From Bog-473 sp036489775 (GTDB taxonomy: Bacteria > Actinomycetota > Acidimicrobiia > Acidimicrobiales > RAAP-2), in NCBI GenBank assembly GCA_036489775.1, contig DASXFC010000012.1:15540-79539 (forward strand): a stretch of DNA of 64,000 bases. The letters run 5' to 3'. The position numbers were made by a program, and so were the translations under genes. Of the stretch, positions 32,891 to 42,575 are shown piece after piece. Within the stretch, counting starts at the first letter, position 1. Each line of letters starts with the position of its first letter. The notes under the pieces were generated by a model, which was not told the origin of the DNA, did not search any database, and saw only the letters and a list, made by a program, of their open reading frames with translations.

Positions 32891-35800
32891 ATGAAACGGA
32901 ACCGCAACGGGCTGCTGGCCGTCCTGGCCATCATCCTCGTCCTGCTGATCCTGCCCGAAGTCGCCCCCGGCAAGGCGCCCCTCGGTCTCCTGCTCCAGGG
33001 CATTGAGAACGGCGCCGTCAATGGGGTGCTGGCCCTCGGGCTGGTCCTCACCTACCGGGCCAACCGGGTCATCAACTTCTCCTACGGTGCGCTGGGCGCG
33101 CTGGCCGGCTCGGTCGGGCTCATGCTCTACCTCGGCCAGCACTGGAGCTGGTATCTGGCCCTGGCCGCCGGTGTCGTGGCGGGCGCCGTGCTCGGCGTGG
33201 CCACCGAATTGCTCTTGCGGTGGCGTTTCCAAAAAGTTCCCCGCCTGATCGTCATGGTGGCCACCATCGGCTTGGCCCAGGTGTTCGGCGGGGTCCAGTC
33301 CTTTGTGCCCGGATGGTTGGGCGGCCCCGCCTTCGTGGGATCTTTCAACACTCCCCTGTCCCGCTTGCACACCTTCATCCGTCCGGTCCTCTTCAACGGC
33401 AACGACCTGTTGGTGTTCGCCGTCGTGATCGTGGTGCCCCTGGCCCTGGGTTGGTATCTGGCCCGTACCGACACCGGCGTGGCCATCCGTTCGCTGGCCG
33501 AGAACCCGGACCGGGCCCGACTGGTCGGCATTCCGTGGCGGAGGATCTCGCTCCTGGTCTGGATCATCGCCGGCGCCCTGGCCGGCCTGGTCGTCATGGT
33601 CAACTCCCCCTCGCAGGGTGTGGCCCCCTCACTGGCGGCCGGTCCGACCTTGTTACTCCCAGCCTTGGTGGCGGCCGTGATCGCCAACATGGAGAACCTT
33701 CCCGTCGCGTTCTGGTCGGGCATCGGTGTGGGCGTGATCAATGCCCTGGTCGGATTCAACGTCAGCCAGGAGTCCGTCACCGACGTGGCCCTGCTGGCCT
33801 TTGTGCTCCTGGCCATGCTGGTGCGCCGGGGCAAGTCAGGCCGTGGGCGCGAGGAAGGTTCGCAGTGGTTGGCCACCGGAGTGGCCCGGCCCATCCCACC
33901 CATACTGCGCCGCTTGCCAGAGGTACGACTGACCCGGCTGGGCCTGGGACTGGCCGTGGCCGCAGCGGCCCTGCTGGTTCCCGTACTGGGCGGACCCGGT
34001 ACCACGCTCGAGTACACCATCGCCCTGACCTTCGGCCTGGTGGCGGTGTCGTTGGTCGTCCTCTCCGGCTGGGGCGGCACCGTCAGCCTGGGCCAGTTCT
34101 CGTTGGCCGGCGCCGGCGGCATCCTGGCCGGCGATCTCATCGAGAAGTTCAACATCGACCTCTTCCAGTGCCTGGCCTTGGCCGCCGTGGGTGGAGCCGT
34201 GCTGGCCGGCCTGGTCGGACTGCCCGCACTGCGGGCCCGTGGCGAGTTCCTGGCCGTCAGCACCCTGGCCTTCGCCGTGTGCGCCAACTCCTTTTTCTTC
34301 AACCCCACCAACTTCAACAGCATCATCCCGGGGGACTTCGTCCGTCCCATCCTCTTCGGCCACCTCAACCTGGTGGACGGGAAAACGCTGTACTACCTCT
34401 GCCTGGCCGTGCTGGTGGCCGTCGTCCTCTTCGTGGTCGGCCTGCGCAAGGCGCGGGCAGGCCGGGTTCTCTTGGCCGTGCGAGACAACTCCGAAGCCGC
34501 CTCGGCCATGGCCGTCCCAACCGTGCGCACCACGCTCGGGGCCTTCATGCTGTCGGGCGCCATCGCCGGCATCGCCGGTGCGCTCTACGTCACCACCGTC
34601 CGTTCGGTCGGCCAGGGCTCCTTCGACCCGAGTCTGAGCCTGCTCGTCTTCTCCATGGCCGTCATCGGCGGCCTGGGGTCGATCTCGGGGGCCCTGGTCG
34701 GCGTGACCATCGTGGAGATCGCCACCTACGGACTGCCCCAGTACCAGGACCTGATCGCCGGGGCCGGCATGTTGTTCGTCCTCATGATCGTCCCGGGCGG
34801 ACTCGGGCGCGTCATGGAGATGGGGCGCGATGTCCTCCTGCGCGCCGTGGCCCGCCGGCGCGGCCTCGACGTCCCCACGCTCGCCCGACACGCGGCGCGC
34901 CCAGCGGCCGCCACTGATCCGGTCACCACCGAACCGGTGACGGCCCCGGCTCTGGTGGCGCTGGCAACGGAACGTGCCCTCGACCGTCCGCTCCTGGCCT
35001 GTACCGGCGTCGAAGCCTCCTACGGTCCGGTCCAGATCCTCTTCGGCATCGACTTGGCCGTGCGACGAGGTGAAGTGGTGGCGCTGCTCGGCACCAACGG
35101 AGCCGGCAAGTCGACCCTGTTGCGGACCATGAGCGGCCTCCTCGATATAGGCGCCGGCCAGATCACCTTGGAGGATCAGCGCATCGACGGGCTCAATCCC
35201 GAGGTGACGGCCCGCCGGGGCATGTCCCTTATGCCCGGAGGCCGCGGCACCTTCCCCGGGCTCACGGTGTCCGAGAACCTTCGCTTGTCGGCCTGGCTCA
35301 TCCGTAAGGATCCTGACCGCATCAAAAGGGCCCGGCAGCGTCAGCTGGCCCTCTTCCCGGTGCTGGCCACTCGCATGAGCCAGCGGGCCAGCGATCTCTC
35401 GGGCGGAGAACAACAGATGTTGTCGCTGGCCATGGCGCTGATGATCGAGCCTGAGCTCCTACTCATCGACGAGCTCTCCCTCGGACTGGCCCCCACCGTG
35501 GTGAGCCAATTGCTCGGCGTCCTGCGCGACCTGCACCAGCAGGGCACCACCATCGTGCTGGTCGAGCAGTCCATCAACGTCGCCCTCGAGATCGCCGAGC
35601 GGGCCATCTTCTTGGAGAAAGGTGAAGTTCGGTTCAGTGGTGCCTCGCGTGACCTGCTCGATCGCCCCGACCTTCTGCGTTCTGTCTTCATCTCGAACGA
35701 CACGGCCGACGTTGCCTTCACCCCGTTGCGTCCGAGGCGCTCCATCACCGCGGTGGATGCACCCCAAGCCCCATCAGTTCTCTCCTGCCGGGACGTCAGC

Positions 35801-36586
35801 AAGCGGTTTGGTGGCGTGACCGCGGCCAACCGAATCACCTTCTCCCTCCAGGAAGGCGAGATCCTCGGATTGATCGGCCACAACGGGGCGGGCAAGACGA
35901 CCCTGATGGACATGATCTCGGGCTTCACCCGGGTCGACCATGGACAGATCATCTTCGAGGGCATGGACATCGGGCTGCTGCCATCACACCAACGGGCCGA
36001 GTTGGGGCTGGGCCGCACGTTCCAGAACGCCAAACTCTTCCCGTCCCTCACGGTGGCCGAGACCATCTCGGTGGCCTACGAACGGCATCTGGCTTCCCGC
36101 GACCTCATGGCGGCTGGGTTGCGTCTCCCCGCTTCCCTCGACTCTGAGGCGGAGGTGGCGGAGGATGTGGCTGCCCTCATCGCACTCACCGGGTTGGATC
36201 AGTACGCCGAAAGCCTGGTCGGTGAGCTGTCGACCGGGACCCGGCGCATCGTCGAGCTGGCCTGCGTGGTGGCCCAGAAGCCGGCCGTCTTGCTCCTCGA
36301 CGAGCCCACGGGTGGTGTGGCCCAGCGCGAGACCGAGGCCATGGGCCCCCTGCTGCTCCGCGTGCAGCAGCAGACCGGATGTTCCATCCTCGTGGTGGAG
36401 CACGACATGTCGCTCCTGGCCACCATCTGCGACCGCATGGTGGCCCTCGAGCTCGGCGAGGTCATCGCCGAGGGGGCGACCGACTACGTCTTGAACCATC
36501 AGAGGGTTATCGACTCGTACCTGGGCACCGATGAGTCCACCATCGCCCGCTCCAACCTGACCGCGGCCGTCAGCTCAACGTCCTGA
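32891..36586 (+). CDS. Four-domain fused Liv-type importer (LivH-LivM-LivF-LivG in one chain)
   Basis: This encodes 1231 residues. The order is a LivH-like permease (about 20-315), a LivM-like permease (about 345-650), a LivF-like ATPase (Walker A GTNGAGKST at about 733, signature LSGGEQQ at about 835) and a LivG-like ATPase (Walker A GHNGAGKTT at about 996, signature LSTGTRR at about 1112, Walker B LLLDEPTGG). These subunits are usually four genes; partial fusions are known, but one chain with all four is unusual. The long uninterrupted frame with intact motifs argues against a sequencing merge. With the preceding binding protein it forms a complete importer. Expression may share the TetR-site promoter region. 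Confidence 0.9.
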   Translation: MKRNRNGLLAVLAIILVLLILPEVAPGKAPLGLLLQGIENGAVNGVLALGLVLTYRANRVINFSYGALGALAGSVGLMLYLGQHWSWYLALAAGVVAGAVLGVATELLLRWRFQKVPRLIVMVATIGLAQVFGGVQSFVPGWLGGPAFVGSFNTPLSRLHTFIRPVLFNGNDLLVFAVVIVVPLALGWYLARTDTGVAIRSLAENPDRARLVGIPWRRISLLVWIIAGALAGLVVMVNSPSQGVAPSLAAGPTLLLPALVAAVIANMENLPVAFWSGIGVGVINALVGFNVSQESVTDVALLAFVLLAMLVRRGKSGRGREEGSQWLATGVARPIPPILRRLPEVRLTRLGLGLAVAAAALLVPVLGGPGTTLEYTIALTFGLVAVSLVVLSGWGGTVSLGQFSLAGAGGILAGDLIEKFNIDLFQCLALAAVGGAVLAGLVGLPALRARGEFLAVSTLAFAVCANSFFFNPTNFNSIIPGDFVRPILFGHLNLVDGKTLYYLCLAVLVAVVLFVVGLRKARAGRVLLAVRDNSEAASAMAVPTVRTTLGAFMLSGAIAGIAGALYVTTVRSVGQGSFDPSLSLLVFSMAVIGGLGSISGALVGVTIVEIATYGLPQYQDLIAGAGMLFVLMIVPGGLGRVMEMGRDVLLRAVARRRGLDVPTLARHAARPAAATDPVTTEPVTAPALVALATERALDRPLLACTGVEASYGPVQILFGIDLAVRRGEVVALLGTNGAGKSTLLRTMSGLLDIGAGQITLEDQRIDGLNPEVTARRGMSLMPGGRGTFPGLTVSENLRLSAWLIRKDPDRIKRARQRQLALFPVLATRMSQRASDLSGGEQQMLSLAMALMIEPELLLIDELSLGLAPTVVSQLLGVLRDLHQQGTTIVLVEQSINVALEIAERAIFLEKGEVRFSGASRDLLDRPDLLRSVFISNDTADVAFTPLRPRRSITAVDAPQAPSVLSCRDVSKRFGGVTAANRITFSLQEGEILGLIGHNGAGKTTLMDMISGFTRVDHGQIIFEGMDIGLLPSHQRAELGLGRTFQNAKLFPSLTVAETISVAYERHLASRDLMAAGLRLPASLDSEAEVAEDVAALIALTGLDQYAESLVGELSTGTRRIVELACVVAQKPAVLLLDEPTGGVAQRETEAMGPLLLRVQQQTGCSILVVEHDMSLLATICDRMVALELGEVIAEGATDYVLNHQRVIDSYLGTDESTIARSNLTAAVSSTS

Positions 36587-36616
36587 CGGCCCACCGTCTT
36601 TGAATTCGCCGTCTTC

Positions 36617-39600
36617 TCAGAGGCTGGAAAGCTCCGTCGGGCGGCTCTTCTTCGTGCCGTCGCCGATGGCCTCGAAGGTCTCCCACATGCTGGCGTAGCG
36701 CCCACCGAGCGCACGCAGCTCATCATGCGAGCCTGTCTCCGCCACTGCACCGTCGTGGAGGACCACGATCCGATCGGCCGCCCGAGCTGTTTGCAGGCGG
36801 TGGGCGATGATCAGCGTGGTCCGTCCCCGCGAGACCCGCTGCATGGCGGCCGACACACTGGCTTCGGTGGCCAGGTCGAGGTTGGAGGTGGCTTCGTCCA
36901 GCAGCAGGATGGTGGGATCGACCAGCTCGGCTCGGGCCAGCGCGATGAGCTGGCGCTGGCCGGCCGACAGCGAGCGGCCTCGTTCGGACAATTCGTGGAG
37001 GTAGCCCCCAGGCAGTTGGGCGATGAAGTCGTGGGCGCCCACCGCCCTGGCCGCTGCTTCCACCTCGCCATCGCTGGCCTCGGGACGCCCGAAGGCGATG
37101 TTGTCCCGCAGCGTGCCGCTGAAGAGGAACGCCTCCTGGGGCACGTAGCCCAGCAGGTGCCGAAAGGCCAGGAGGTCGAAACTGCGAACGTCGTGCCCGT
37201 CGACCAGGACGACGCCTTGATCGGGATCGTAGAAGCGGGCCAACAGTTTCATCACGGTCGACTTCCCCGCTCCGGTCTCACCGACCAGTGCCACCGTCTC
37301 CCCCGCCGCAATATGCAGGTTGACTCCCCGCAGGGCCTCGGGTGGCTTGGTGGCCAGGGCGTCGGCACTCAGGAGGGAGCGTGGATCCTGGGGGCCGCGA
37401 CGTTCCACCCGGCTCGTCCCCCCTCCCTCTCGGCCTGGGGGAGCCGGGGCGACCGGGTAGGAGAAGCGGACATTGTCCAGCGCCAGATCGCCCCGGAGTC
37501 CCACGGGCATCACCGCATTGGGGGCGGAGGGGGTGAGGGTGTCGAACTGCATCAGCTCGGAGATACGACCGACCGAGACGCGCGTCTGCTGCCACGAGTC
37601 AAAGACCTGGGAGAGCTGCTGGATCGGCGAGAAGAACATGTCGATATACAAGATGAACGCGATGAGGGCGCCCGAGGTGAGATGGCCCGAGGCGATCAGC
37701 CCGGCGCCGACGCCCAGCACGATGGCATCCGCCGCCCCCGAAAGGAATTGCACGAAGGGGAAGTAGAGGCCCACCAACCGCTGGGCAGCCACCCGGGCCC
37801 CGAGGTACTGGCGCCCCAGGTGGTGGAAGTGCTCCATGGTGTCCGCTTCGTGCACGAACGCTTGCGAGACCCGAACCCCCGAAATGCTCTCCTGGAAGTC
37901 GGCATTGACGATGGCGATCCGTTCCCGGGCCAGGTCGTAGAGCCGGGCGGCCCGGCGCCGGAAGATGGTGGTGGCCAAGGCCAGCGGCACCACGACCGAC
38001 AGGGTGCACAGGCCGAGCTCGAGGTTGATGATGAGCAGGGCGGCCCCGACACCCAGGAAGGTCACGACGGAGACCAGGGCCGAAAGCACGCCGTTCTCGA
38101 TCAGGGCCTCGAAGGAGTCGACGTCGGTGGTCATGCGGGTCATGATCCGCCCGGCCATCTCACGCTCGTAGTAATCCAGTGACAGGCGCTGGAGGTGGGC
38201 CCAGATCCGGATACGCAACGAGAGCATGATGCGTTCGGCGGCGCGCCCGGTGACGAAGGTCTCGGCGACCTCATCGAAGAGGTCGATCACCGTCACCAGA
38301 AGGAAGATCCCGGCGGCGGCGAAGAGCACATCGGCCGAGCCATGGGCCACGCCGTTGTCGATGCCGGTCTTGACCAGGACCGGACCGGCCAGCGAGGCCA
38401 CGGCATCGATGACCACCAGCACCAGCCCGAGGAGGAGCGGGCGGCGAAACTGGCCCAGCAGTCGGCGCAGCGAGAAGGACGGATCGTGATCAGCCTCCTT
38501 GGTCAGGTCGACGTCGACCCGATCACGGATAGGAGGCAGGGCCTCCACCCGGGCCAGCAGTTCGGGCGTGGGGGCCAGGTTCAGGCGCCAGCCGCCCCCG
38601 CCGCCACCACCGCCGAGTCCGGGTCCGATACTCGGCGCGCCGAAGGCCCGGGGCATGCGGGCACCGTCGCCCGACCCTGACCCGGGGCCCCGATTCCAGG
38701 CGGAGCTGGTCGTGGTGTTCACCGCGGCCGCGGCGCCGGGCGCCAGGGCCTCGATACGGTCGCCCACCTCCTCGGCCAGCTCCCTTTCCAGGCCCGACAG
38801 CAACGAGCGATAGGTGGCGCTGCGCGCCATGAGCTCGTCGTGCGTTCCCTGTTCGGCCACCCGGCCGTCGACCACGACGACGATGGTGTCGGCCAGATGA
38901 AGGGTGGACCGCCGGTGCGCGATGAGGAGAGTGGTGCGGTCGGCCATGACCTCTTCGAGGCCGTGGTGGATCTGCTCTTCGACCTTGGCATCGATGGCGC
39001 TGGTGGCATCATCGAGGATGAGGATGCGCGGATCGGACAGCAGGGCCCGGGCCAGCGCGATGCGTTGGCGCTGCCCACCCGAAAGGGTGAGGCCGCGCTC
39101 TCCGACCACCGTCTCGTAACCCCGAGGCAGCTCCCGGATGAAACCGTCGGCCTGGGCCACCCGGGCCACCCGCTCTACGTCCTCCATGCTGGCGTCGGGA
39201 CGGCCGTAGGCGATGTTGTCCTTCACTGATTCGGAGAACAGGAAGCTTTCTTCGAAGACCACACCGACCTGGCTCCGCAGCGAATGGAGCGCCACCCGGC
39301 GCAGATCGTGCCCGTCGACCAGGACCGCCCCCTGGCCCGGGTCGTAGAACCGCGAGACCAGCATGGCGGCGGTCGTCTTCCCACTCCCGCTCGGTCCGAC
39401 CAGGGCCACCCGCTGGCCCGGAGCGATGTGCAGGTTGAATCCGTTGAGAACGCCCGGGCCATCGCCGTAGGCGAAGTCGACGTGGCGGAACTCGATCTCC
39501 CCCACCAGCTCGGGAAGATCGATGGCGTCAGGCGGGTCGACAATGGCGGAGGGGAGGTCGAGGAGTTGGAAGATCCGTTCGATGCCGGCCCGGGCTTGCT

Positions 39601-40519
39601 GGCCGATGGTGAGGACGCCGGCCAGCTGGCGGGCGGGCGAGACCATCTGGACGATGTAGGTGGAAAAGGCCAAGAAGGTGCCGAGCGTGATCTCGTGGTG
39701 GAGCGCCAACCAACCGCCGAAGGCCAGAATCGCCACCTGGCCGATGGTCGGGATGGCTTCGAGTATCGGCTGGTAGCGCGACTGCAGGCGTACCGCCCGC
39801 ATCTGGGAGCCGTAGAGGATCTGGGCGGACTCGCTGAGTCGCTCGATCTCGCGCTGTTCCTGCCCGAAGGCCTTGACGACACGCACGCCGTTGACGTCCT
39901 CGTCCACGATCTGCGCCACGTCGCCCTCGCGCTGCTGGCCGTCCCAGGTGGCCGGGAAGATCTTGCGTCGCATGCGGTAGGACACCATCAAAAGGGTGGG
40001 GGCGATGATCACGCTGACAATGGCCAGCAGCGGGGACAGGTACACCATGACGCCGAGCGAGAACAGCATCAGCAGGATGTTGCCGCTCATGATCGGGAAG
40101 AAGCTGAGCAATCCCTGCACCAGGGTCGAGTCCGAGTTGGCCCGGGCCACCAGCTGCCCCGTTGGCATCCGGTCGAGATTGTCGAAGTCGAGGCTCTGCA
40201 GATGGTCGTGCATGGCGTTGCGCAGGTCGAACTGCACCGACAGGGCGACCCGGCCGCCGCGGTAGCGGCGGATGTAGGCGAACCCGAAGCCGAGCGCGGA
40301 CAAGACGAGCAGGGCCAACAACCACGGCCACATCGAAGAGGTGTGGTGGAGGATCACCTCGTCGACGATCTGGCGCTCGATGAGGGGCACGATGGTCAGG
40401 CAGACGCTGCCCAGGACGGCGGCGCCCAGAGAGAGGATCATGTCGGTGCGATGCCGCACCATGTAGGTCCACAGACGGCGGACCCAGCCTGCGGCCGGTG
40501 CCGCTGCCGCTGCGCTCAT
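36617..40519 (-). CDS. Full-length ABC exporter with two transporter halves in one chain
   Basis: This encodes 1300 residues from the ATG at 40519, overlapping the MarR stop as ATGA. Each half has six helices and an ATPase. Half 1: Walker A GPSGSGKTT (about 372), signature LSGGQRQ, Walker B ILDDATS. Half 2: Walker A GETGAGKST (about 1078), signature LSAGQRQ, Walker B LLDEATS. The catalytic Glu of half 1 is replaced by Asp and the signature of half 2 is altered; both belong to the same composite ATP site, so one site is degenerate as in heterodimeric multidrug exporters. A glycine tract joins the halves. It probably exports drugs or lipids under MarR control. Confidence 0.9.
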   Translation of the reverse strand: MSAAAAAPAAGWVRRLWTYMVRHRTDMILSLGAAVLGSVCLTIVPLIERQIVDEVILHHTSSMWPWLLALLVLSALGFGFAYIRRYRGGRVALSVQFDLRNAMHDHLQSLDFDNLDRMPTGQLVARANSDSTLVQGLLSFFPIMSGNILLMLFSLGVMVYLSPLLAIVSVIIAPTLLMVSYRMRRKIFPATWDGQQREGDVAQIVDEDVNGVRVVKAFGQEQREIERLSESAQILYGSQMRAVRLQSRYQPILEAIPTIGQVAILAFGGWLALHHEITLGTFLAFSTYIVQMVSPARQLAGVLTIGQQARAGIERIFQLLDLPSAIVDPPDAIDLPELVGEIEFRHVDFAYGDGPGVLNGFNLHIAPGQRVALVGPSGSGKTTAAMLVSRFYDPGQGAVLVDGHDLRRVALHSLRSQVGVVFEESFLFSESVKDNIAYGRPDASMEDVERVARVAQADGFIRELPRGYETVVGERGLTLSGGQRQRIALARALLSDPRILILDDATSAIDAKVEEQIHHGLEEVMADRTTLLIAHRRSTLHLADTIVVVVDGRVAEQGTHDELMARSATYRSLLSGLERELAEEVGDRIEALAPGAAAAVNTTTSSAWNRGPGSGSGDGARMPRAFGAPSIGPGLGGGGGGGGWRLNLAPTPELLARVEALPPIRDRVDVDLTKEADHDPSFSLRRLLGQFRRPLLLGLVLVVIDAVASLAGPVLVKTGIDNGVAHGSADVLFAAAGIFLLVTVIDLFDEVAETFVTGRAAERIMLSLRIRIWAHLQRLSLDYYEREMAGRIMTRMTTDVDSFEALIENGVLSALVSVVTFLGVGAALLIINLELGLCTLSVVVPLALATTIFRRRAARLYDLARERIAIVNADFQESISGVRVSQAFVHEADTMEHFHHLGRQYLGARVAAQRLVGLYFPFVQFLSGAADAIVLGVGAGLIASGHLTSGALIAFILYIDMFFSPIQQLSQVFDSWQQTRVSVGRISELMQFDTLTPSAPNAVMPVGLRGDLALDNVRFSYPVAPAPPGREGGGTSRVERRGPQDPRSLLSADALATKPPEALRGVNLHIAAGETVALVGETGAGKSTVMKLLARFYDPDQGVVLVDGHDVRSFDLLAFRHLLGYVPQEAFLFSGTLRDNIAFGRPEASDGEVEAAARAVGAHDFIAQLPGGYLHELSERGRSLSAGQRQLIALARAELVDPTILLLDEATSNLDLATEASVSAAMQRVSRGRTTLIIAHRLQTARAADRIVVLHDGAVAETGSHDELRALGGRYASMWETFEAIGDGTKKSRPTELSSL

Positions 40520-40965
40520 AGGTTCGACCGCGACTGCACCAGGCGCTCAGCCTGGACCTCGTCGATGGCGCCGCCCAGCCAGATGAGCGTTCGCACCAGC
40601 TGGCTCCCATCAGGTGTGCGCATGGCCAACGCCTCCAATCGTTCGACCATGGCTGCCTCGACCCGGGCCAGCAGCGCGGCTCCCTCCTCGGTCAGATGGA
40701 GTGCGGTGGCCCGCTGGTCGCCCTCGACGGTGCGGCGGCTGAGCAGGCCGCGCTGGCTCAACGCGTCGACCGCGGCGCTGATGGTCGGCCGGCCGATGGC
40801 CAGGCGTTGGGCCACCCGGGACGCTCGCTCGTCACCCGAGGCAATGGCGGCCAGCACCCGGTAGTGGGCCAAGCTCAACTCATCAGAGGAACGTTCGAGG
40901 AATCGAGAAGCCCGGGCCAGGGCCCGTACGGCCTCGATCAAGTCGTCCCCAGCCTGGTCGTTCAC
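40516..40965 (-). CDS. MarR-family regulator
   Basis: This encodes 149 residues from the ATG at 40965. The winged helix-turn-helix is clear (SLAHYRVLAAIASGDERASRVAQRLAIGRPTISAAVDALSQRGLLSRRTVEGDQRATALHLTEEG). Its stop overlaps the ABC exporter start, so the two are one operon. An imperfect palindrome 16 bases upstream is the probable autoregulatory operator. Confidence 0.9.
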   Translation of the reverse strand: MNDQAGDDLIEAVRALARASRFLERSSDELSLAHYRVLAAIASGDERASRVAQRLAIGRPTISAAVDALSQRGLLSRRTVEGDQRATALHLTEEGAALLARVEAAMVERLEALAMRTPDGSQLVRTLIWLGGAIDEVQAERLVQSRSNL

Positions 40966-40980
40966 CCTGCCAGCATACCG

Positions 40981-41005
40981 AGATGATTCGGTTAACGAAC
41001 TATCT
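40981..41005. promoter_or_regulatory. Imperfect palindrome, likely MarR operator
   Basis: AGAT, 2 bases, TTCG, 9 bases, CGAA, 2 bases, ATCT form a 25-bp inverted repeat centred on TTAAC, just upstream of the MarR start. It is AT-richer than its surroundings and fits the size of MarR-dimer sites. No separate -10 was assigned. Confidence 0.6.
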
Positions 41006-41028
41006 GCCCCGCCCGAGAACCGGCCTGA

Positions 41029-42483
41029 CTAGGGGCGCAGGTCGTACTCGGCCAGGACCGGGGCCGACATCTCCTCCCCGAACTGGGCGAACGACCAGGG
41101 CCAGGCGGCCGGAATCCCCTCGTCGTCGAGGTACCAGCTTCGGCACCCGGTGGCCCAGATGGTCGACTTCGCCGCTTCCACCCGCTGGGACTCCCGCTGC
41201 ACCGTGGCGTGGGCCTGGGGACTGACTTCGGACCACTCGCCGCGGGCCAGGCCGTCGATCAGCTGCATCACGTAGCCGAACTGGAGTTCGGCTACCTCGA
41301 TGAGGGGGAAGTTGCCCACCGGGCCGTTCGGCCCATTCAGCATGAAGAGGTTCGGGAACTCCGGCACCGACACCGAGAGATAGGCGACCGGGTGCTTGGC
41401 CCAGGCCTGGTCCAGATCGAGGCCACCTCGGCCGATCACCCGGATCGGGCGCAGGAACCGGTCGACCCGGAACCCGGTGGCGAAGACCAACACGTCGAGC
41501 TCGTGCATGGTCCCGTCGGCCGTGCGGACACCACCCGGCTCGATCGTCGAGATGGGCTTGGTGATCAGGAAGGCATTCGGCTTGGAGATCTGCTGGTAGA
41601 AGTTGGGTGACATCACCAACCGCTTGCAGGCCGCCCGATAGTTGGGTCGGAGCCGTTCCCGCAGGTCCTCGTCCTTGACGCTGCGCTCCAGATTGGCCAC
41701 GCACACCTCGTGGATCATCTTGGCCTCGGACGATTCGGCATCGATGATGGCGCGGCCGAAGTGGCCGGTGAAGGTGTCGTAGACCTGCTGGCGCACCACC
41801 TCCATGGCGGATCGATCGGACCGGTACCGCTCCTTGTCCTCTTCCTCGATGAGATCGTTGCGGGCCGGCATGATCCATTGGGCCGTCCGCTGAAACAGGT
41901 GGAGTTCGGCCACCGTGTCCACCAGGGCCGCCGTCATCTGCACCGCACTCGACCCGGTGCCGATCACCCCGACGCGCGCGCCGGCCAGATCGACCGAATG
42001 ATCCCAACGGGCGCTGTGGAAGGCCGGGCCGGCGAAGGTATCGATACCCTCGATCTCAGGGTACGACGGGTGGTGCAGCACGCCGGTGGCCGCGATGACG
42101 ACGTCAGCGACGTCGGGACCCTGACTGGTGTCGATACGCCAACGGCCGTCGATGAACGCGAGCCCGGTGACCTCAGTGCCATAGCGGACCCGTGACGGCA
42201 CCCCGAACCGTTCGGCCACCGCCTCGAGATACTCGAGGATTTCCGTACCCGGCGAGAAGACGTGCGACCACTCCGGGTTGAGGGCGAAGGAATAGCTGTA
42301 GAGCTGCGACGGGACGTCACACGCCACACCCGGATAGGTGTTCTCCCGCCAGGTCCCGCCCAATCGCCCGGCCTTCTCGTAGACGACGACGTCGTCGAAA
42401 CCGGCCTCGGCCAACTTGATGGCACTGAGGACGCCGGAGAACCCGGCGCCGATGATGACGAAGCGCAGCGGGCGCCGCGTCAC
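41029..42483 (-). CDS. Baeyer-Villiger-type flavin monooxygenase
   Basis: This encodes 484 residues from a GTG at 42483 preceded by GGGGAGTAGGAG. It has the FAD motif GAGFSG (residues 12-17), the NADPH motif GTGSSA in the middle, and the Baeyer-Villiger fingerprint FAGPAFHSARWDH between them (F-x-G-x3-H-x3-W). ATGFRVD near the C-terminus is the usual second FAD contact. Such enzymes insert oxygen into ketones or oxidise heteroatoms. It stands alone between the MarR operon and the ABM gene; the substrate is unknown. Confidence 0.9.
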   Translation of the reverse strand: MTRRPLRFVIIGAGFSGVLSAIKLAEAGFDDVVVYEKAGRLGGTWRENTYPGVACDVPSQLYSYSFALNPEWSHVFSPGTEILEYLEAVAERFGVPSRVRYGTEVTGLAFIDGRWRIDTSQGPDVADVVIAATGVLHHPSYPEIEGIDTFAGPAFHSARWDHSVDLAGARVGVIGTGSSAVQMTAALVDTVAELHLFQRTAQWIMPARNDLIEEEDKERYRSDRSAMEVVRQQVYDTFTGHFGRAIIDAESSEAKMIHEVCVANLERSVKDEDLRERLRPNYRAACKRLVMSPNFYQQISKPNAFLITKPISTIEPGGVRTADGTMHELDVLVFATGFRVDRFLRPIRVIGRGGLDLDQAWAKHPVAYLSVSVPEFPNLFMLNGPNGPVGNFPLIEVAELQFGYVMQLIDGLARGEWSEVSPQAHATVQRESQRVEAAKSTIWATGCRSWYLDDEGIPAAWPWSFAQFGEEMSAPVLAEYDLRP

Positions 42484-42575
42484 CTCCTACTCCCCTGGCC
42501 CCGCTCCCCACCCGGCACGCCGACATCATGGTGTCCAGGGCCCAGGGGGTCAACGCAGCTGCACCGTCCGTCCTG

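Noticed and set aside
33127..35413. Long minus-strand frames opposite the Liv fusion
   Set aside because: High-GC antisense shadows; the plus strand carries complete permease and ATPase motifs.
38195..40864. Long plus-strand frames opposite the ABC exporter and MarR genes
   Set aside because: Antisense shadows without domains or start signals.
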